Origin: Pseudoflavonifractor intestinihominis
GTDB taxonomy: Bacteria; Bacillota; Clostridia; Oscillospirales; Oscillospiraceae
DNA: 51,276 nucleotides
Direction of reading: 5' to 3'
Assembly: GCF_040096055.1 (NCBI RefSeq)
Contig: NZ_JBBMFK010000029.1
Span: forward strand, 1-51,276
The notes beneath the pieces were generated by a model. That model was given only the letters and a program-made list of their open reading frames with translations, made no database searches and was not told the origin of the DNA. How positions within the stretch are numbered: the first letter of the stretch is position 1; each line of letters begins with the position of its first letter. Below are positions 19,451 to 27,495 of this stretch, in pieces. The position numbers and the translations under genes are program-made.

Positions 19451-19654
19451 TTTGTAAAGCTTCTGGACCTAGAAACTCAGAATGCTCTCAAAAAAGCGGC
19501 CTAGAAGCGGGTAAAATCCGAATGCGTAGTTAGCATCATGGCGTGATTAACCCCTTTCGGCTTTCGCTTTTGGACTTGCATGAATCTTCTCCTTTATCTT
19601 TCCATATCTCCCTGTGTCCCTTCTTTTTCGCCTTTTTTCGCCTCTGGCCTTCAC

Positions 19655-19660
19655 TATACT
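19655..19660 (+). promoter_or_regulatory. -10 element of the Pro/Ser-rich lipoprotein gene
   Basis: TATACT 28 bp before the start codon, with no good -35. The bases from the -10 onward (TATACTAGAGGCA) are identical to those at the galK promoter. Confidence 0.45.
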
Positions 19661-19688
19661 AGAGGCAGCGAAAAAGGAGGTTTTTTCT

Positions 19689-20177
19689 ATGGATTCCATC
19701 AAAAGGCGTCTGCTCCCCCTGCTTGCCGCTCTGGTGCTGCTGCTCTGCTCCTGCACCGCAGGTACGCCGGACAACTCCCCCAGTACGTCCCCCAGTCTGC
19801 CGGCGCCCAGCCAGGTCCAGTCCAGCGTCTCCCCCAGCCTGCCGCCCAGCGAAACCGACCCGCTCCAGGTCCAGCCCAGCGCCTCCCCCAGCCCGCCGCC
19901 CAGCGAGACCGACCCGTCCGAGGTCCAGCCCTACATCTCCCCCAGTCCGGCTGTCACAACGCCGGAGCCCTCCCCCAGCACAGCTCCGGTCTCAGAAGCC
20001 CCAGCCGCTGCGGCAGTTGAGGACCCGGTGGAGGTCATTGTCTACGTCACCAAGACCGGGGAGAAATACCACGCCGCCGGCTGCCAATACCTCAGCCGGA
20101 GCCAGATCCCTATGTCCCTGGAGGACGCCAAGGCCAGCGGCTACACCCCCTGCTCCAAATGCCATCCGCCCAGGTAA
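19689..20177 (+). CDS. Pro/Ser/Thr-rich lipoprotein with C-terminal Cys-pair domain
   Basis: 162-residue predicted surface lipoprotein. Signal peptide with lipobox LLCSC (Cys near 21-22). A stalk of imperfect repeats of SxSPSxPPSETDP and QVQPS type runs to about 105. A compact end (about 115-160) then carries YVTKTGEKYHxxGC...CSKC, with a His/Cys spacing seen in small zinc-binding Ada-like or nuclease-associated end domains. The start ATG 19689 has AAGGAGG eight bases upstream. The gene stands alone. The stalk suggests that the small domain is held away from the membrane; its ligand is unknown. Confidence 0.8.
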   Translation: MDSIKRRLLPLLAALVLLLCSCTAGTPDNSPSTSPSLPAPSQVQSSVSPSLPPSETDPLQVQPSASPSPPPSETDPSEVQPYISPSPAVTTPEPSPSTAPVSEAPAAAAVEDPVEVIVYVTKTGEKYHAAGCQYLSRSQIPMSLEDAKASGYTPCSKCHPPR

Positions 20178-20207
20178 CGGCAGACCAGCCCCATCCGGGC
20201 AAAAAAT

Positions 20208-20287
20208 CCGGCCCGGTCCTGAATTGAAGTGACCCCAAACTGTCTAACAAATGGGGTGCAGTTCATCAGGACCGGGCCGGTCTGTTT
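20208..20287. terminator. Long terminator with nested inner hairpin
   Basis: The outer stem is 15 bp and perfect (20208-20222 with 20266-20280), flanked by A6 and T6 so it works in both directions. It encloses a 43-base insert with its own ACCCCA/TGGGGT stem (20232-20237 with 20252-20257). It separates the lipoprotein gene from the convergent Na/Pi gene. Confidence 0.75.
20223..20265. repeat. IS-terminus-like palindromic insert in the terminator loop
   Basis: The 43 bases between the terminator arms read, on the minus strand, TGAACTGCACCCC followed by a TTAGACAG box and a GGGGTCACTTCA end. This looks like the left end of IS3/IS150-group elements as I remember them. There is no transposase here, so it would be a relic or a tiny non-autonomous element. 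The identity rests on memory, not on a search. Confidence 0.35.
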
Positions 20288-20295
20288 TTTGTGTG

Positions 20296-21942
20296 TTACC
20301 GGGCGGGGGCGGCCGCCATGCGCTCCTGGGCGATGTTCAGGGCGTGGTCGCCGATACGCTCAAAGTCGGTGAGCAGCTCGGAGAAGAGGATGCAGGCCTC
20401 GTCGGAGCAGGAGCCCTGCTTCATGCGGTCCAGCTGGCTCTGGCGGAACTCGGCGGTCATGTCGTCGATGCGCTGCTCCAGCTTCTCCATGGAGCTGAGC
20501 CAGCCCTCGGACACGTCGGCGTCGGCGGCCAGGGTGTCCAGCGCGGCCAGGCACACGTCCCGCATCTCACGCAGCTCGTCCTTGGCACCCTCGGAGAACT
20601 GGATGCCCTTCTGATCCATCATGGTGCTGTACTCGCAGATATTGATGGCGTGGTCGCCGATGCGCTCGATGTTGCCGGTGATCTTGAAGTAGGCGGACAC
20701 GGCGGCAGAGTCGGTCTCGTTGGTCTCGTGGGCGATGACCTTGGAGATATACTGGGAGATTTCCTTGTTCAGGTAGTCGATATAGGTCTCGGTGGACTCG
20801 GCCTGGGACAGCAGTTCGGGCTTGACCTCCAGCACGGCCCGGAAGGCCAGGTCGATGTTGCTGCGGGCCTTGCCCAGCATGCGCTGGAGCTCCTCCCGGA
20901 TCTGGTTGAGGTAGATGGCGGAGGTACCGATGGCGATGGACCGGTCCTTGTCCACGGAGATGGGGGTGAGGTACTGCAGGTGCATACCCTCCTCCTTCTC
21001 CTCCTTGCGGTCGGGCAGGATGTGCATGGCCAGCTGGACCAGGTGGCCGCCCACGGGCAGGAGCAGCAGGGTGGTGACCACGTTGAAGATGGTGTGCATG
21101 TTGGCGATCTGGGCGGCGGCGTTGTCCGGCGTGAAGCTCTGGACAATACGAGTCAGGGGGCTGAACATACAGACCAGCGTGAAGATTATGGTGCCGATGA
21201 TATTAAAGGACAGGTGGATGATGGTGGTGCGCTTGGCGTTACGGCTGGTGCCGATGGAGGCCAGCACGGCGGTGATACAGGTGCCGATGTTCTGGCCGAA
21301 GAGGACGTACACGGCGGTGGGCAGGCTGACCACGCCGCTCATGGCCAGGGCCTGGAGGATACCCACCGACGCGGAGGAGGACTGGATGATGGCGGTGAAG
21401 ATGGTGCCGGTGAGGATGCCCACCAGGGGGTTGGAGAAGGTGGAGACCAGGTTGATGAAGGCCTGGGAGTCACGCAGGGGCTCCATGGCGGCGCTCATCA
21501 TGTCCATACCGATGAAGAGGATGCCCAGGCCGGCCAGGATGGCGCCGATGTGGTGGACCTTGGGGTTCTTCAAAAAGACCATCAGGGCGATGCCGATGAA
21601 GGCGAACATGGGGGCCAGGGCGCCCGCGTCCAGGGCGATGAGCTGGCCGGTGATGGTGGTGCCGATGTTGGCGCCCATGATGATCCACACGGCCTGCCGC
21701 AGGGTCATCATGCCCGAGTTGACGAAGCCCACCACCATGACGGTGGTGGCCGAGGAGGACTGGATCACGGCGGTGATGACCGCGCCCACCAGCACGCCCA
21801 GCAGACGGTTGGAGGTGAGCTTTTCCAGGATGCTCTTCATGCGGTTGCCCGCGGCAGCCTCCAGGCCGGAGCTCATCATCTGCATTCCGTGGAGGAACAG
21901 GGCCAGACCGCCCAGCAGACTCAATATGTCGGTGATTTTCAT
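20296..21942 (-). CDS. Na/Pi cotransporter family protein with PhoU-like domain
   Basis: 548-residue membrane protein of the PF02690 (NptA/YjbB) type. Two inverted-repeat Na/Pi modules each carry the QSSSA signature (QSSSATTVMVVG near 61 and QSSSASVGILQ near 195). Ten or so membrane segments run to about 310, then a cytoplasmic PhoU-like helical domain from about 340 (repeats with ERIGDHAINI and ERIGDHALNI). It moves phosphate with sodium, in or out. The length is typical of the PhoU-fused type. A 210-base leader with its own terminator-like hairpin precedes it. Confidence 0.93.
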   Translation of the reverse strand: MKITDILSLLGGLALFLHGMQMMSSGLEAAAGNRMKSILEKLTSNRLLGVLVGAVITAVIQSSSATTVMVVGFVNSGMMTLRQAVWIIMGANIGTTITGQLIALDAGALAPMFAFIGIALMVFLKNPKVHHIGAILAGLGILFIGMDMMSAAMEPLRDSQAFINLVSTFSNPLVGILTGTIFTAIIQSSSASVGILQALAMSGVVSLPTAVYVLFGQNIGTCITAVLASIGTSRNAKRTTIIHLSFNIIGTIIFTLVCMFSPLTRIVQSFTPDNAAAQIANMHTIFNVVTTLLLLPVGGHLVQLAMHILPDRKEEKEEGMHLQYLTPISVDKDRSIAIGTSAIYLNQIREELQRMLGKARSNIDLAFRAVLEVKPELLSQAESTETYIDYLNKEISQYISKVIAHETNETDSAAVSAYFKITGNIERIGDHAINICEYSTMMDQKGIQFSEGAKDELREMRDVCLAALDTLAADADVSEGWLSSMEKLEQRIDDMTAEFRQSQLDRMKQGSCSDEACILFSELLTDFERIGDHALNIAQERMAAAPAR

Positions 21943-21990
21943 TCTCTTTCTCCTTACTCCTTACACACACATTATTCTCTCCCGCCGGCC

Positions 21991-22157
21991 GGACAAAAAT
22001 AAAAAGAGTACAGCCCGCCTTCCGGAACGCCCGGAACGCAGGTCATACTCTCTTCTTCATATTTTGTCCGTCCGGCAGCTGTGACGGGCGCCAGAATGAG
22101 GCGTCGGCCATCATGTGCATAACCCTCTCTGTATGATCTCGACAAAGGATACGGGAG
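21991..22157 (-). promoter_or_regulatory. Attenuator-like leader of the Na/Pi cotransporter gene
   Basis: Read on the minus strand, the leader holds a short open frame, then a terminator stem (22038-22050 with 22006-22018, one mismatch, enclosing an inner TTCCGG/CCGGAA hairpin) and a T-rich run at 21991-22005. Bases 22061-22070 (CGGACAAAAT) are complementary to 21991-22001 (ATTTTTGTCC), so an alternative fold could hide the T-run. No riboswitch class is recognised. This explains most of the 362-bp stretch 21943-22304. Confidence 0.45.
22043..22114 (-). CDS. Possible 23-residue leader peptide
   Basis: Short frame starting MMADASFWRP and ending MKKRV, with AGAGGG nine bases before ATG 22114. 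It ends seven bases into the terminator stem, as leader peptides of attenuators do. There is no run of one amino acid codon that would name the signal. It may be non-coding. Confidence 0.3.
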   Translation of the reverse strand: MMADASFWRPSQLPDGQNMKKRV

Positions 22158-22158
22158 T

Positions 22159-22188
22159 AGTATATCAAATTGTAAAATCCAGCGTCAA
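22159..22188 (-). promoter_or_regulatory. Promoter of the Na/Pi cotransporter transcript
   Basis: Minus-strand -35 TTGACG (22183-22188), 18-bp spacer, -10 TATACT (22159-22164). Confidence 0.65.
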
Positions 22189-22248
22189 TAGACTTTACAA
22201 TACTTTTACATTGCCCAGGCAAAAAACTGTTTTTGCCTCCTTTTTCGC

Positions 22249-22277
22249 TTGTGCCTTTGGGCAAACTGTGGTACAAT
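22249..22277 (+). promoter_or_regulatory. Promoter of the LacI-type regulator gene
   Basis: -35 TTGTGC (22249-22254), 17-bp spacer, -10 TACAAT (22272-22277). The operator-like palindrome begins at the last base of the -10. Confidence 0.65.
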
Positions 22278-22293
22278 TTTTTTACTAAAAAAA
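22277..22293. promoter_or_regulatory. Operator-like palindrome at the regulator's own promoter
   Basis: A 17-bp perfect inverted repeat, T7-A-C-T-A7, centred on 22285. It covers the transcription start region and touches the AAAGGAGG ribosome site (22291-22298). The inner 13 bases (TTTTTA-N-TAAAAA) match the site at the galK promoter, so the regulator probably represses itself. Confidence 0.65.
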
Positions 22294-22304
22294 GGAGGAC
22301 CGCT

Positions 22305-23345
22305 ATGGCAACCCTGAAAGAGCTCTCGGACCGCACGGGCTACTCTCCGGCCACCATCTCCCGCATTCTGACGGGGGACCCGTCGCTGACGGTGAGCGAC
22401 GAGGCCAGGAAGCGGGTGCTGGAGGAGGCCGGACGTCTGGACTACGCCGCCACCCGCAGCCGCCGGGGCCGGTCGCCCAAGATGCTGCTGCGGGTGGGGG
22501 TGGCGGAGATGCTCACGCCGGAGCAGCAGCTGGACGACCCCTACTATCTCTATCTGCGCAACTTTGTGGAGCAGGCCTGTGCAGAGCGCAAGTACGCCTT
22601 CCTCCCCCTGGAGCGGCGGGGAGACGAGGGCTTCGCCCCGCCGGAGGGCGCCGCCCCGGACGGCATCGTGGCCATCGGCATCTTCACCCGGGAACAGCAG
22701 GCGGCCCTGGCCGCCGTCAGCCCCAACCTGGTGTTCCTGGACTCCTCCCCCGACGAGGCCCGGTTCGACTCGGTGGTGCTCAACTACGCCCTGGGCATCC
22801 GCCTGGCCCTGGACCATCTCCTCTCCCTGGGCCACACCCGCATCGGCTTCATCGGCCCGGCGGAGAAGCTGGGCGACTGCAAGGAGCCTGCCCCCGAGGT
22901 GCGGCGGAGCTGCTTTGTGTCCATGATGGAGGAGCGGGGCCTGCTGGACCCGGCCCTGCTGGTGGAGGCGCCCATGGACAGCCGGGCCACGGCGGCGGCA
23001 ATGTCCGCCTTCCTGGACCGCTGCCCCCATCCGCCCACCGCCTTCCTGGCCGCCAACGAGGAGAACGCCATGGGCGCCAGCCGGGCTCTTGAGGCCAGAG
23101 GGCTGTCCGTGCCCGGGGACGTGTCCCTGGTGTCCTTCAACGACACCCCCCTGTCCCAGCTCATGACCCCGCCCCTCACCTCGGTGTCCACCCACGCCGA
23201 CGAGATGGCCCGCACCGCCGTGGGCCTGCTGGGCGAGCGGACCTCCGCCGTGGCCGGCCGCCCGGTGCGCACCCTGCCCCAGAAAGTGGTGGTCCCCCCC
23301 ACCCTGTCCGTCCGGGAGAGCACCGCACCCCCTGCCCGGCGGTAA
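22305..23345 (+). CDS. galR: LacI/GalR family transcriptional regulator
   Basis: 346-residue DNA-binding repressor. N-terminal LacI helix-turn-helix (ATLKELSDRTGYSPATISRIL), then a hinge and a periplasmic-binding-protein-like sugar domain. The latter has the family landmarks LGHTRIGFIGP, FLAANEENAMGA and VSLVSFNDTPLSQLMTPPLTS. It lies 160 bp upstream of galK on the same strand and shares an operator core with the galK promoter, so it is named GalR from context; the inducer is likely galactose or a derivative. The start ATG 22305 follows AAAGGAGG. An in-frame codon at 22233 lies upstream of the promoter and is excluded. Confidence 0.9.
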   Translation: MATLKELSDRTGYSPATISRILTGDPSLTVSDEARKRVLEEAGRLDYAATRSRRGRSPKMLLRVGVAEMLTPEQQLDDPYYLYLRNFVEQACAERKYAFLPLERRGDEGFAPPEGAAPDGIVAIGIFTREQQAALAAVSPNLVFLDSSPDEARFDSVVLNYALGIRLALDHLLSLGHTRIGFIGPAEKLGDCKEPAPEVRRSCFVSMMEERGLLDPALLVEAPMDSRATAAAMSAFLDRCPHPPTAFLAANEENAMGASRALEARGLSVPGDVSLVSFNDTPLSQLMTPPLTSVSTHADEMARTAVGLLGERTSAVAGRPVRTLPQKVVVPPTLSVRESTAPPARR

Positions 23346-23433
23346 AAACCGCCCCCTTCTTCGCTTTTCTGCACAATCAAACCGCCCGTTTTTGTGGGGA
23401 ACGCTGAACTTCTGTCCAGGATAAAGATTGCGG

Positions 23434-23462
23434 TTGAATTTTTAGTAAAAATTAAATATACT
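23434..23462 (+). promoter_or_regulatory. galKET promoter with embedded operator
   Basis: -35 TTGAAT (23434-23439), 17-bp spacer, -10 TATACT (23457-23462). A 17-bp perfect palindrome (AATTTTTA-G-TAAAAATT, 23437-23453) sits between the two boxes, so a bound repressor would block RNA polymerase. Confidence 0.7.
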
Positions 23463-23507
23463 AGAGGCACGAAACGGAACCACCATAATCTGACTGGGAG
23501 TGATCCT

Positions 23508-24806
23508 ATGCTTTCCTGTAAAACTCTGATCCATCAGCTCTCCGCCGGCGACTGGGACGAGCGGCTCAACCGTCTGTACTGCTGCGATGGTGGCGAGGCC
23601 CTGGAGGCTGTCCGCGCCCGGGCCATTGAGGCCGTGAAGCGGTACCAGGCCCTCTTCTCCGCCGGGGACGAGGTCCAGGTGGCCCTGTTCAGCAGCCCCG
23701 GCCGCACCGAGCTGGGCGGCAACCACACCGACCACCAGCACGGCTGCGTGCTGGCCGCCAGCGTGAACATGGACATGCTGGCCGTGGCCGCCCCCAACGG
23801 CACCGCCCAGGTGCGCATCCACTCGGAGGGCTACCAGGTGCTGACGGTGGACCTGTCCGACCTCTCCCCCGCGGAGGGCGAGAAGGAGACCTCCGCCTCC
23901 CTGGTGCGGGGCGTGGCCGCCCGGATGGCTCAGCTGGGCCAGTCCCCCGCCGGGTTTGACGCCTACGTCTGCTCCTCCGTGCCCGCCGGGTCCGGCCTGT
24001 CCTCCTCCGCCGCCTACGAGGTGCTGGTGGGCACCATCTTCAACGTCCTCTTCTGCAACCAGGTCTTTACCCCCGTCCAGGTGGCCCAGATCGGCCAGTT
24101 CGCCGAGAACGTATTCTTCGGCAAGCCCTGCGGCCTGATGGACGAGACCGCCTCCGCCGTGGGCGGCGTGGTGTCCATCGACTTCAAAGACCCCTCCGCC
24201 CCCGTGGTGCGCAAGGTGGACTTCGACTTCCCCGCCACCGGCCACACCCTGTGCATCATCAACTCGGGCGCCGACCACGCCGACCTGACCGACGCCTACG
24301 CCGCCATCACCAACGAGATGAAGTCGGTGGCCGCCTGCTTCGGCAAGGAAGTGCTGCGTGACGTGGACGAGACCACCTTCCGGGCCACCATCCCCGACCT
24401 GCGCAAGGCCCTGGGCGACCGTGCGGTGCTGCGGGCCATCCACTTCTTCGCCGAGAACCGCCGGGCCATCCAGGAGGCCCAGGCCCTGGAGAAGGGCGAC
24501 TTCGCCGCCTTCCTGGCCCTGGTGCGTGCCTCCGGGCTGTCCTCCAGCCTGTACCTCCAGAATACCTTCGCCCCCTCCGACCCCAGGCAGCAGGCCATCC
24601 CCATGGTGCTGTGGGCCGCCGAGGAGGTGCTCCAGGGCACCGGCGCCGTCCGGGTCCACGGCGGCGGCTTCGCCGGCACCGTCCAGGCCTTCGTGCCCAA
24701 CGACAAGCTGCCCGACTTCCTCTCCGCCATGGAGCGGCTGCTGGGCAAGGACATGTGCCACATGCTGTCCATCCGCCCCGAGGGCGGCTGCCTGGTGGCG
24801 GGCTGA
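23508..24806 (+). CDS. galK: Galactokinase
   Basis: 432-residue GHMP kinase that phosphorylates galactose at C1 with ATP, first step of the Leloir pathway. Motifs: galactose-binding GRTELGGNHTDHQHG (the usual GEHTDY is replaced by GGNHTDH, as in several Clostridia), ATP loop VPAGSGLSSSAAYE, and C-terminal RVHGGGFAGTVQAF. ATG 23508 has GGGAGTG upstream; an upstream in-frame ATG (23394) lies before the promoter. At 432 residues it is longer than Escherichia coli GalK (382). First gene of galK-galE-galT. Confidence 0.95.
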   Translation: MLSCKTLIHQLSAGDWDERLNRLYCCDGGEALEAVRARAIEAVKRYQALFSAGDEVQVALFSSPGRTELGGNHTDHQHGCVLAASVNMDMLAVAAPNGTAQVRIHSEGYQVLTVDLSDLSPAEGEKETSASLVRGVAARMAQLGQSPAGFDAYVCSSVPAGSGLSSSAAYEVLVGTIFNVLFCNQVFTPVQVAQIGQFAENVFFGKPCGLMDETASAVGGVVSIDFKDPSAPVVRKVDFDFPATGHTLCIINSGADHADLTDAYAAITNEMKSVAACFGKEVLRDVDETTFRATIPDLRKALGDRAVLRAIHFFAENRRAIQEAQALEKGDFAAFLALVRASGLSSSLYLQNTFAPSDPRQQAIPMVLWAAEEVLQGTGAVRVHGGGFAGTVQAFVPNDKLPDFLSAMERLLGKDMCHMLSIRPEGGCLVAG

Positions 24807-24840
24807 ACCGCCCCCAATCCATCTTCAGGAGGTAATTCCC

Positions 24841-25830
24841 ATGGCGATTCTGGTATTGGGCGGAGCCGGGTACATCGGCTCCCACACGGTATATGAGCTC
24901 ATCGACGCGGGCCGGGACGTGGTCGTGGCCGACAACCTTCAGACCGGCTTCCGGGCGGCGGTCCACCCCAAGGCCCGGTTCTATCAGGCCGATATCCGGG
25001 ACCGCGCCGCCATGGACGCCCTGTTCGAGAAGGAGCACATCGACGGCGTCATCCACTTCGCCGCCTCCTCCCAGGTGGGCGAGAGCATGACCGACCCCCT
25101 CAAGTACTACGACAACAACCTGGGCGGCACCATGGTGCTGCTCTCCTCCATGGTGGCCCACGGGGTGGACAAGATCGTCTTCTCCTCCACCGCCGCCACC
25201 TACGGCGAGCCCGAGCAGGTGCCCATCCTGGAGGGCGACAAGACTCAGCCCACCAACTGCTACGGCGAGACCAAGCTGGCCATGGAGCACATGATGAGCT
25301 GGGTGTCCCGGGCCCACGGCCTGCGGTACGTGGCCCTGCGGTACTTCAACGCCTGCGGCGCCCACCCCTCCGGCGTCATCGGCGAGGCCCACAACCCGGA
25401 GACCCACCTGGTGCCCATCATCCTCCAGGTGCCCAACGGCCAGCGGGAGGCGGTGAGCGTGTTCGGCGACGACTACCCCACCCGGGACGGCACCTGCGTC
25501 CGGGACTACATCCACGTCACCGACCTGGCCCAGGCCCACATCCTGGCCCTGGACTACCTGCTCCAGGGCGGGGAGAGCAACGTGTTCAACCTGGGCAACG
25601 GCGTGGGCTTCACGGTGAAAGAGGTCATCGAGTGCGCCCGAAAGGTGACCGGCCACCCCATCCCCGCGGTGGTCTCCCCCCGCCGGGCCGGCGACCCGGC
25701 CCAGCTGGTGGCCTCCTCCGAGAAGGCCAAGACCGTCCTGGGCTGGAAGCCCCGGTACGACAACCTGGAGACCATCATCTCCACCGCCTGGGCCTGGCAC
25801 AGGGCCCATCCCAACGGCTACAACACCTGA
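24841..25830 (+). CDS. galE: UDP-glucose 4-epimerase
   Basis: 329-residue NAD-dependent short-chain dehydrogenase/reductase fold enzyme that interconverts UDP-galactose and UDP-glucose. N-terminal GGAGYIGSH binds NAD. The catalytic Ser/Thr is in FSSTAATYG and the Tyr-Lys pair in CYGETK. YFNACGAHPSG and the GDDYPTRDGTCVRDYIHV signature follow. GGAGGT lies seven bases before ATG 24841; 34 bp separate it from galK. Central gene of the galactose operon. Confidence 0.96.
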   Translation: MAILVLGGAGYIGSHTVYELIDAGRDVVVADNLQTGFRAAVHPKARFYQADIRDRAAMDALFEKEHIDGVIHFAASSQVGESMTDPLKYYDNNLGGTMVLLSSMVAHGVDKIVFSSTAATYGEPEQVPILEGDKTQPTNCYGETKLAMEHMMSWVSRAHGLRYVALRYFNACGAHPSGVIGEAHNPETHLVPIILQVPNGQREAVSVFGDDYPTRDGTCVRDYIHVTDLAQAHILALDYLLQGGESNVFNLGNGVGFTVKEVIECARKVTGHPIPAVVSPRRAGDPAQLVASSEKAKTVLGWKPRYDNLETIISTAWAWHRAHPNGYNT

Positions 25831-25863
25831 CGGGCGTACAAAAGAAATGAGAGGTTGATAGAC

Positions 25864-27357
25864 ATGATTGACACCGCCATTGCAAGCCTGGTGGCCTACG
25901 CTGAGCGCACCGGCCTGATCGAGCCCTGCGAGCGGAACTGGGCCGTGAACACCCTGCTGGAGGCCCTCAAGCTGGACAGCTACACCGCCCCCGAGACCCC
26001 TGTGTCCGGGGACATCGACCTGGCCGCCGTGCTGGGCGAGCTGATGGACGACGCCCACGCCCGGGGCGTGCTGCCCGAGGACTCGGTGGTCTACCGGGAC
26101 CTGTTCGACACCATGCTCATGGGCCGCCTCACCCCCCGTCCCGCCCAGGTGGTGGAGAAGTTCAAGGCCCTGTACGCCCAGAGCCCCCAGAAGGCCACCG
26201 ACTGGTACTACCAGTTCAGCCAGGACACCAACTACATCCGCCGGGACCGGATCGCCAAGGACATGAAGTGGGTCACCCCCACCGAGTACGGCGACCTGGA
26301 CATCACCATCAACCTCTCCAAGCCGGAGAAGGACCCCAAGGCCATCGCCGCCGCCCGCAACCTGCCCGCCTCCGCCTATCCCCGCTGCCAGCTGTGCGCC
26401 GAGAACGAGGGCTACGCCGGCCGGGTCAACCACCCCGCCCGGGAGAACCACCGCATCGTGCCCATCACCATCAACGGCTCCCCCTGGTTCCTCCAGTACT
26501 CCCCCTACGTCTACTACAACGAGCACTGCATCTGCCTCAACTCGGAGCACACCCCCATGAAGATCGACCGGGCCTGCTTCGCCAAGCTGCTGGACTTTGT
26601 GGGCCAGTTCCCCCACTACTTCGTGGGCTCCAACGCCGACCTGCCCATCGTGGGCGGCTCCATCCTGGCCCACGACCACTTCCAGGGCGGCCACTACACC
26701 TTCGCCATGGCCAAGGCCCCCATTGAGCATGCCTTCTCCTTCCCCGGCTTTGCCGACGTCCACGCCGGCATCGTCAAGTGGCCCATGTCGGTCATCCGCA
26801 TCTCCTGCGGCAACCCGGAGCGGCTGGTGGAGCTGGCCGACCGCATCCTGACCTCCTGGCGGGGCTACACCGACGAGGCCGCCTTCATCTTCGCCCAGAC
26901 CGAGGGCGTGCCCCACAACACCATCACCCCCATCGCCCGCATGCGGGACGGCCGCTACGAGCTGGACCTGGTGCTGCGCAACAACATCACCACTGAGGAA
27001 CACCCCCTGGGCGTGTACCACCCCCACGCCGAGCTCCACCACATCAAGAAGGAGAACATCGGCCTCATCGAGGTCATGGGCCTGGCCGTGCTCCCCGCCC
27101 GCCTGAAGGAGGAGCTGACCGCCGTGGCCGACGCGCTGGTGTCCGGCGCCGACCTGCGCGCCGACGAGCGCACCGCCAAGCACGCCGACTGGGCCGAGGG
27201 CTTCAGGGGCAACTACAACATCACCGCCGACAACGCCCTGGACGTGGTGGAGCAGGAGACCGGCAAGGTCTTTGCCACTGTCCTGGAGCACGCCGGCGTG
27301 TACAAGCGCACCGACGAGGGCCGCGCCGCCTTCCTCCGCTTCCTGGAGCAGGTGTAA
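25864..27357 (+). CDS. galT: UDP-glucose-hexose-1-phosphate uridylyltransferase, class II
   Basis: 497-residue transferase that swaps UMP from UDP-glucose to galactose-1-phosphate. It belongs to the Firmicutes class II family (TIGR01239), longer than the HIT-type E. coli GalT. Recognisable blocks are YPRCQLCAENEGY, HFQGGHYTFAMAKAP with the GGSILAHDH uridylylation histidines, and GVYHPHAELHHIKKENIGLIEVMGLAVLP (given here as a position: about residues 380-408). ATG 25864 is preferred over TTG 25855, with AGAGG nine bases upstream. Last gene of the operon, closed by a terminator. Confidence 0.95.
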   Translation: MIDTAIASLVAYAERTGLIEPCERNWAVNTLLEALKLDSYTAPETPVSGDIDLAAVLGELMDDAHARGVLPEDSVVYRDLFDTMLMGRLTPRPAQVVEKFKALYAQSPQKATDWYYQFSQDTNYIRRDRIAKDMKWVTPTEYGDLDITINLSKPEKDPKAIAAARNLPASAYPRCQLCAENEGYAGRVNHPARENHRIVPITINGSPWFLQYSPYVYYNEHCICLNSEHTPMKIDRACFAKLLDFVGQFPHYFVGSNADLPIVGGSILAHDHFQGGHYTFAMAKAPIEHAFSFPGFADVHAGIVKWPMSVIRISCGNPERLVELADRILTSWRGYTDEAAFIFAQTEGVPHNTITPIARMRDGRYELDLVLRNNITTEEHPLGVYHPHAELHHIKKENIGLIEVMGLAVLPARLKEELTAVADALVSGADLRADERTAKHADWAEGFRGNYNITADNALDVVEQETGKVFATVLEHAGVYKRTDEGRAAFLRFLEQV

Positions 27358-27379
27358 GGGCGCCGTATCCCGATAAAAT

Positions 27380-27431
27380 GCCGCTCCGCACTGTAAAGGT
27401 TTTTCCTTCACAGTGCGGAGCGGCTTTGTTT
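27380..27431. terminator. gal operon terminator, bidirectional
   Basis: A 15-bp perfect stem (27380-27394 with 27410-27424) plus an inner AAGG/CCTT pair, followed by TTTGTTTT. It also suits the convergent DUF4317 gene. Confidence 0.85.
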
Positions 27432-27495
27432 TGGAATATACGCTTTTTATTGCAGGATATGTAATGTAGTTTTACCTTACAGGTTTCAGGCCGTG

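Noticed and set aside
24307..27411. A 1034-codon minus-strand frame opposite galE and galT
   Set aside because: Antisense shadow; it crosses the gal terminator and has no start signals.
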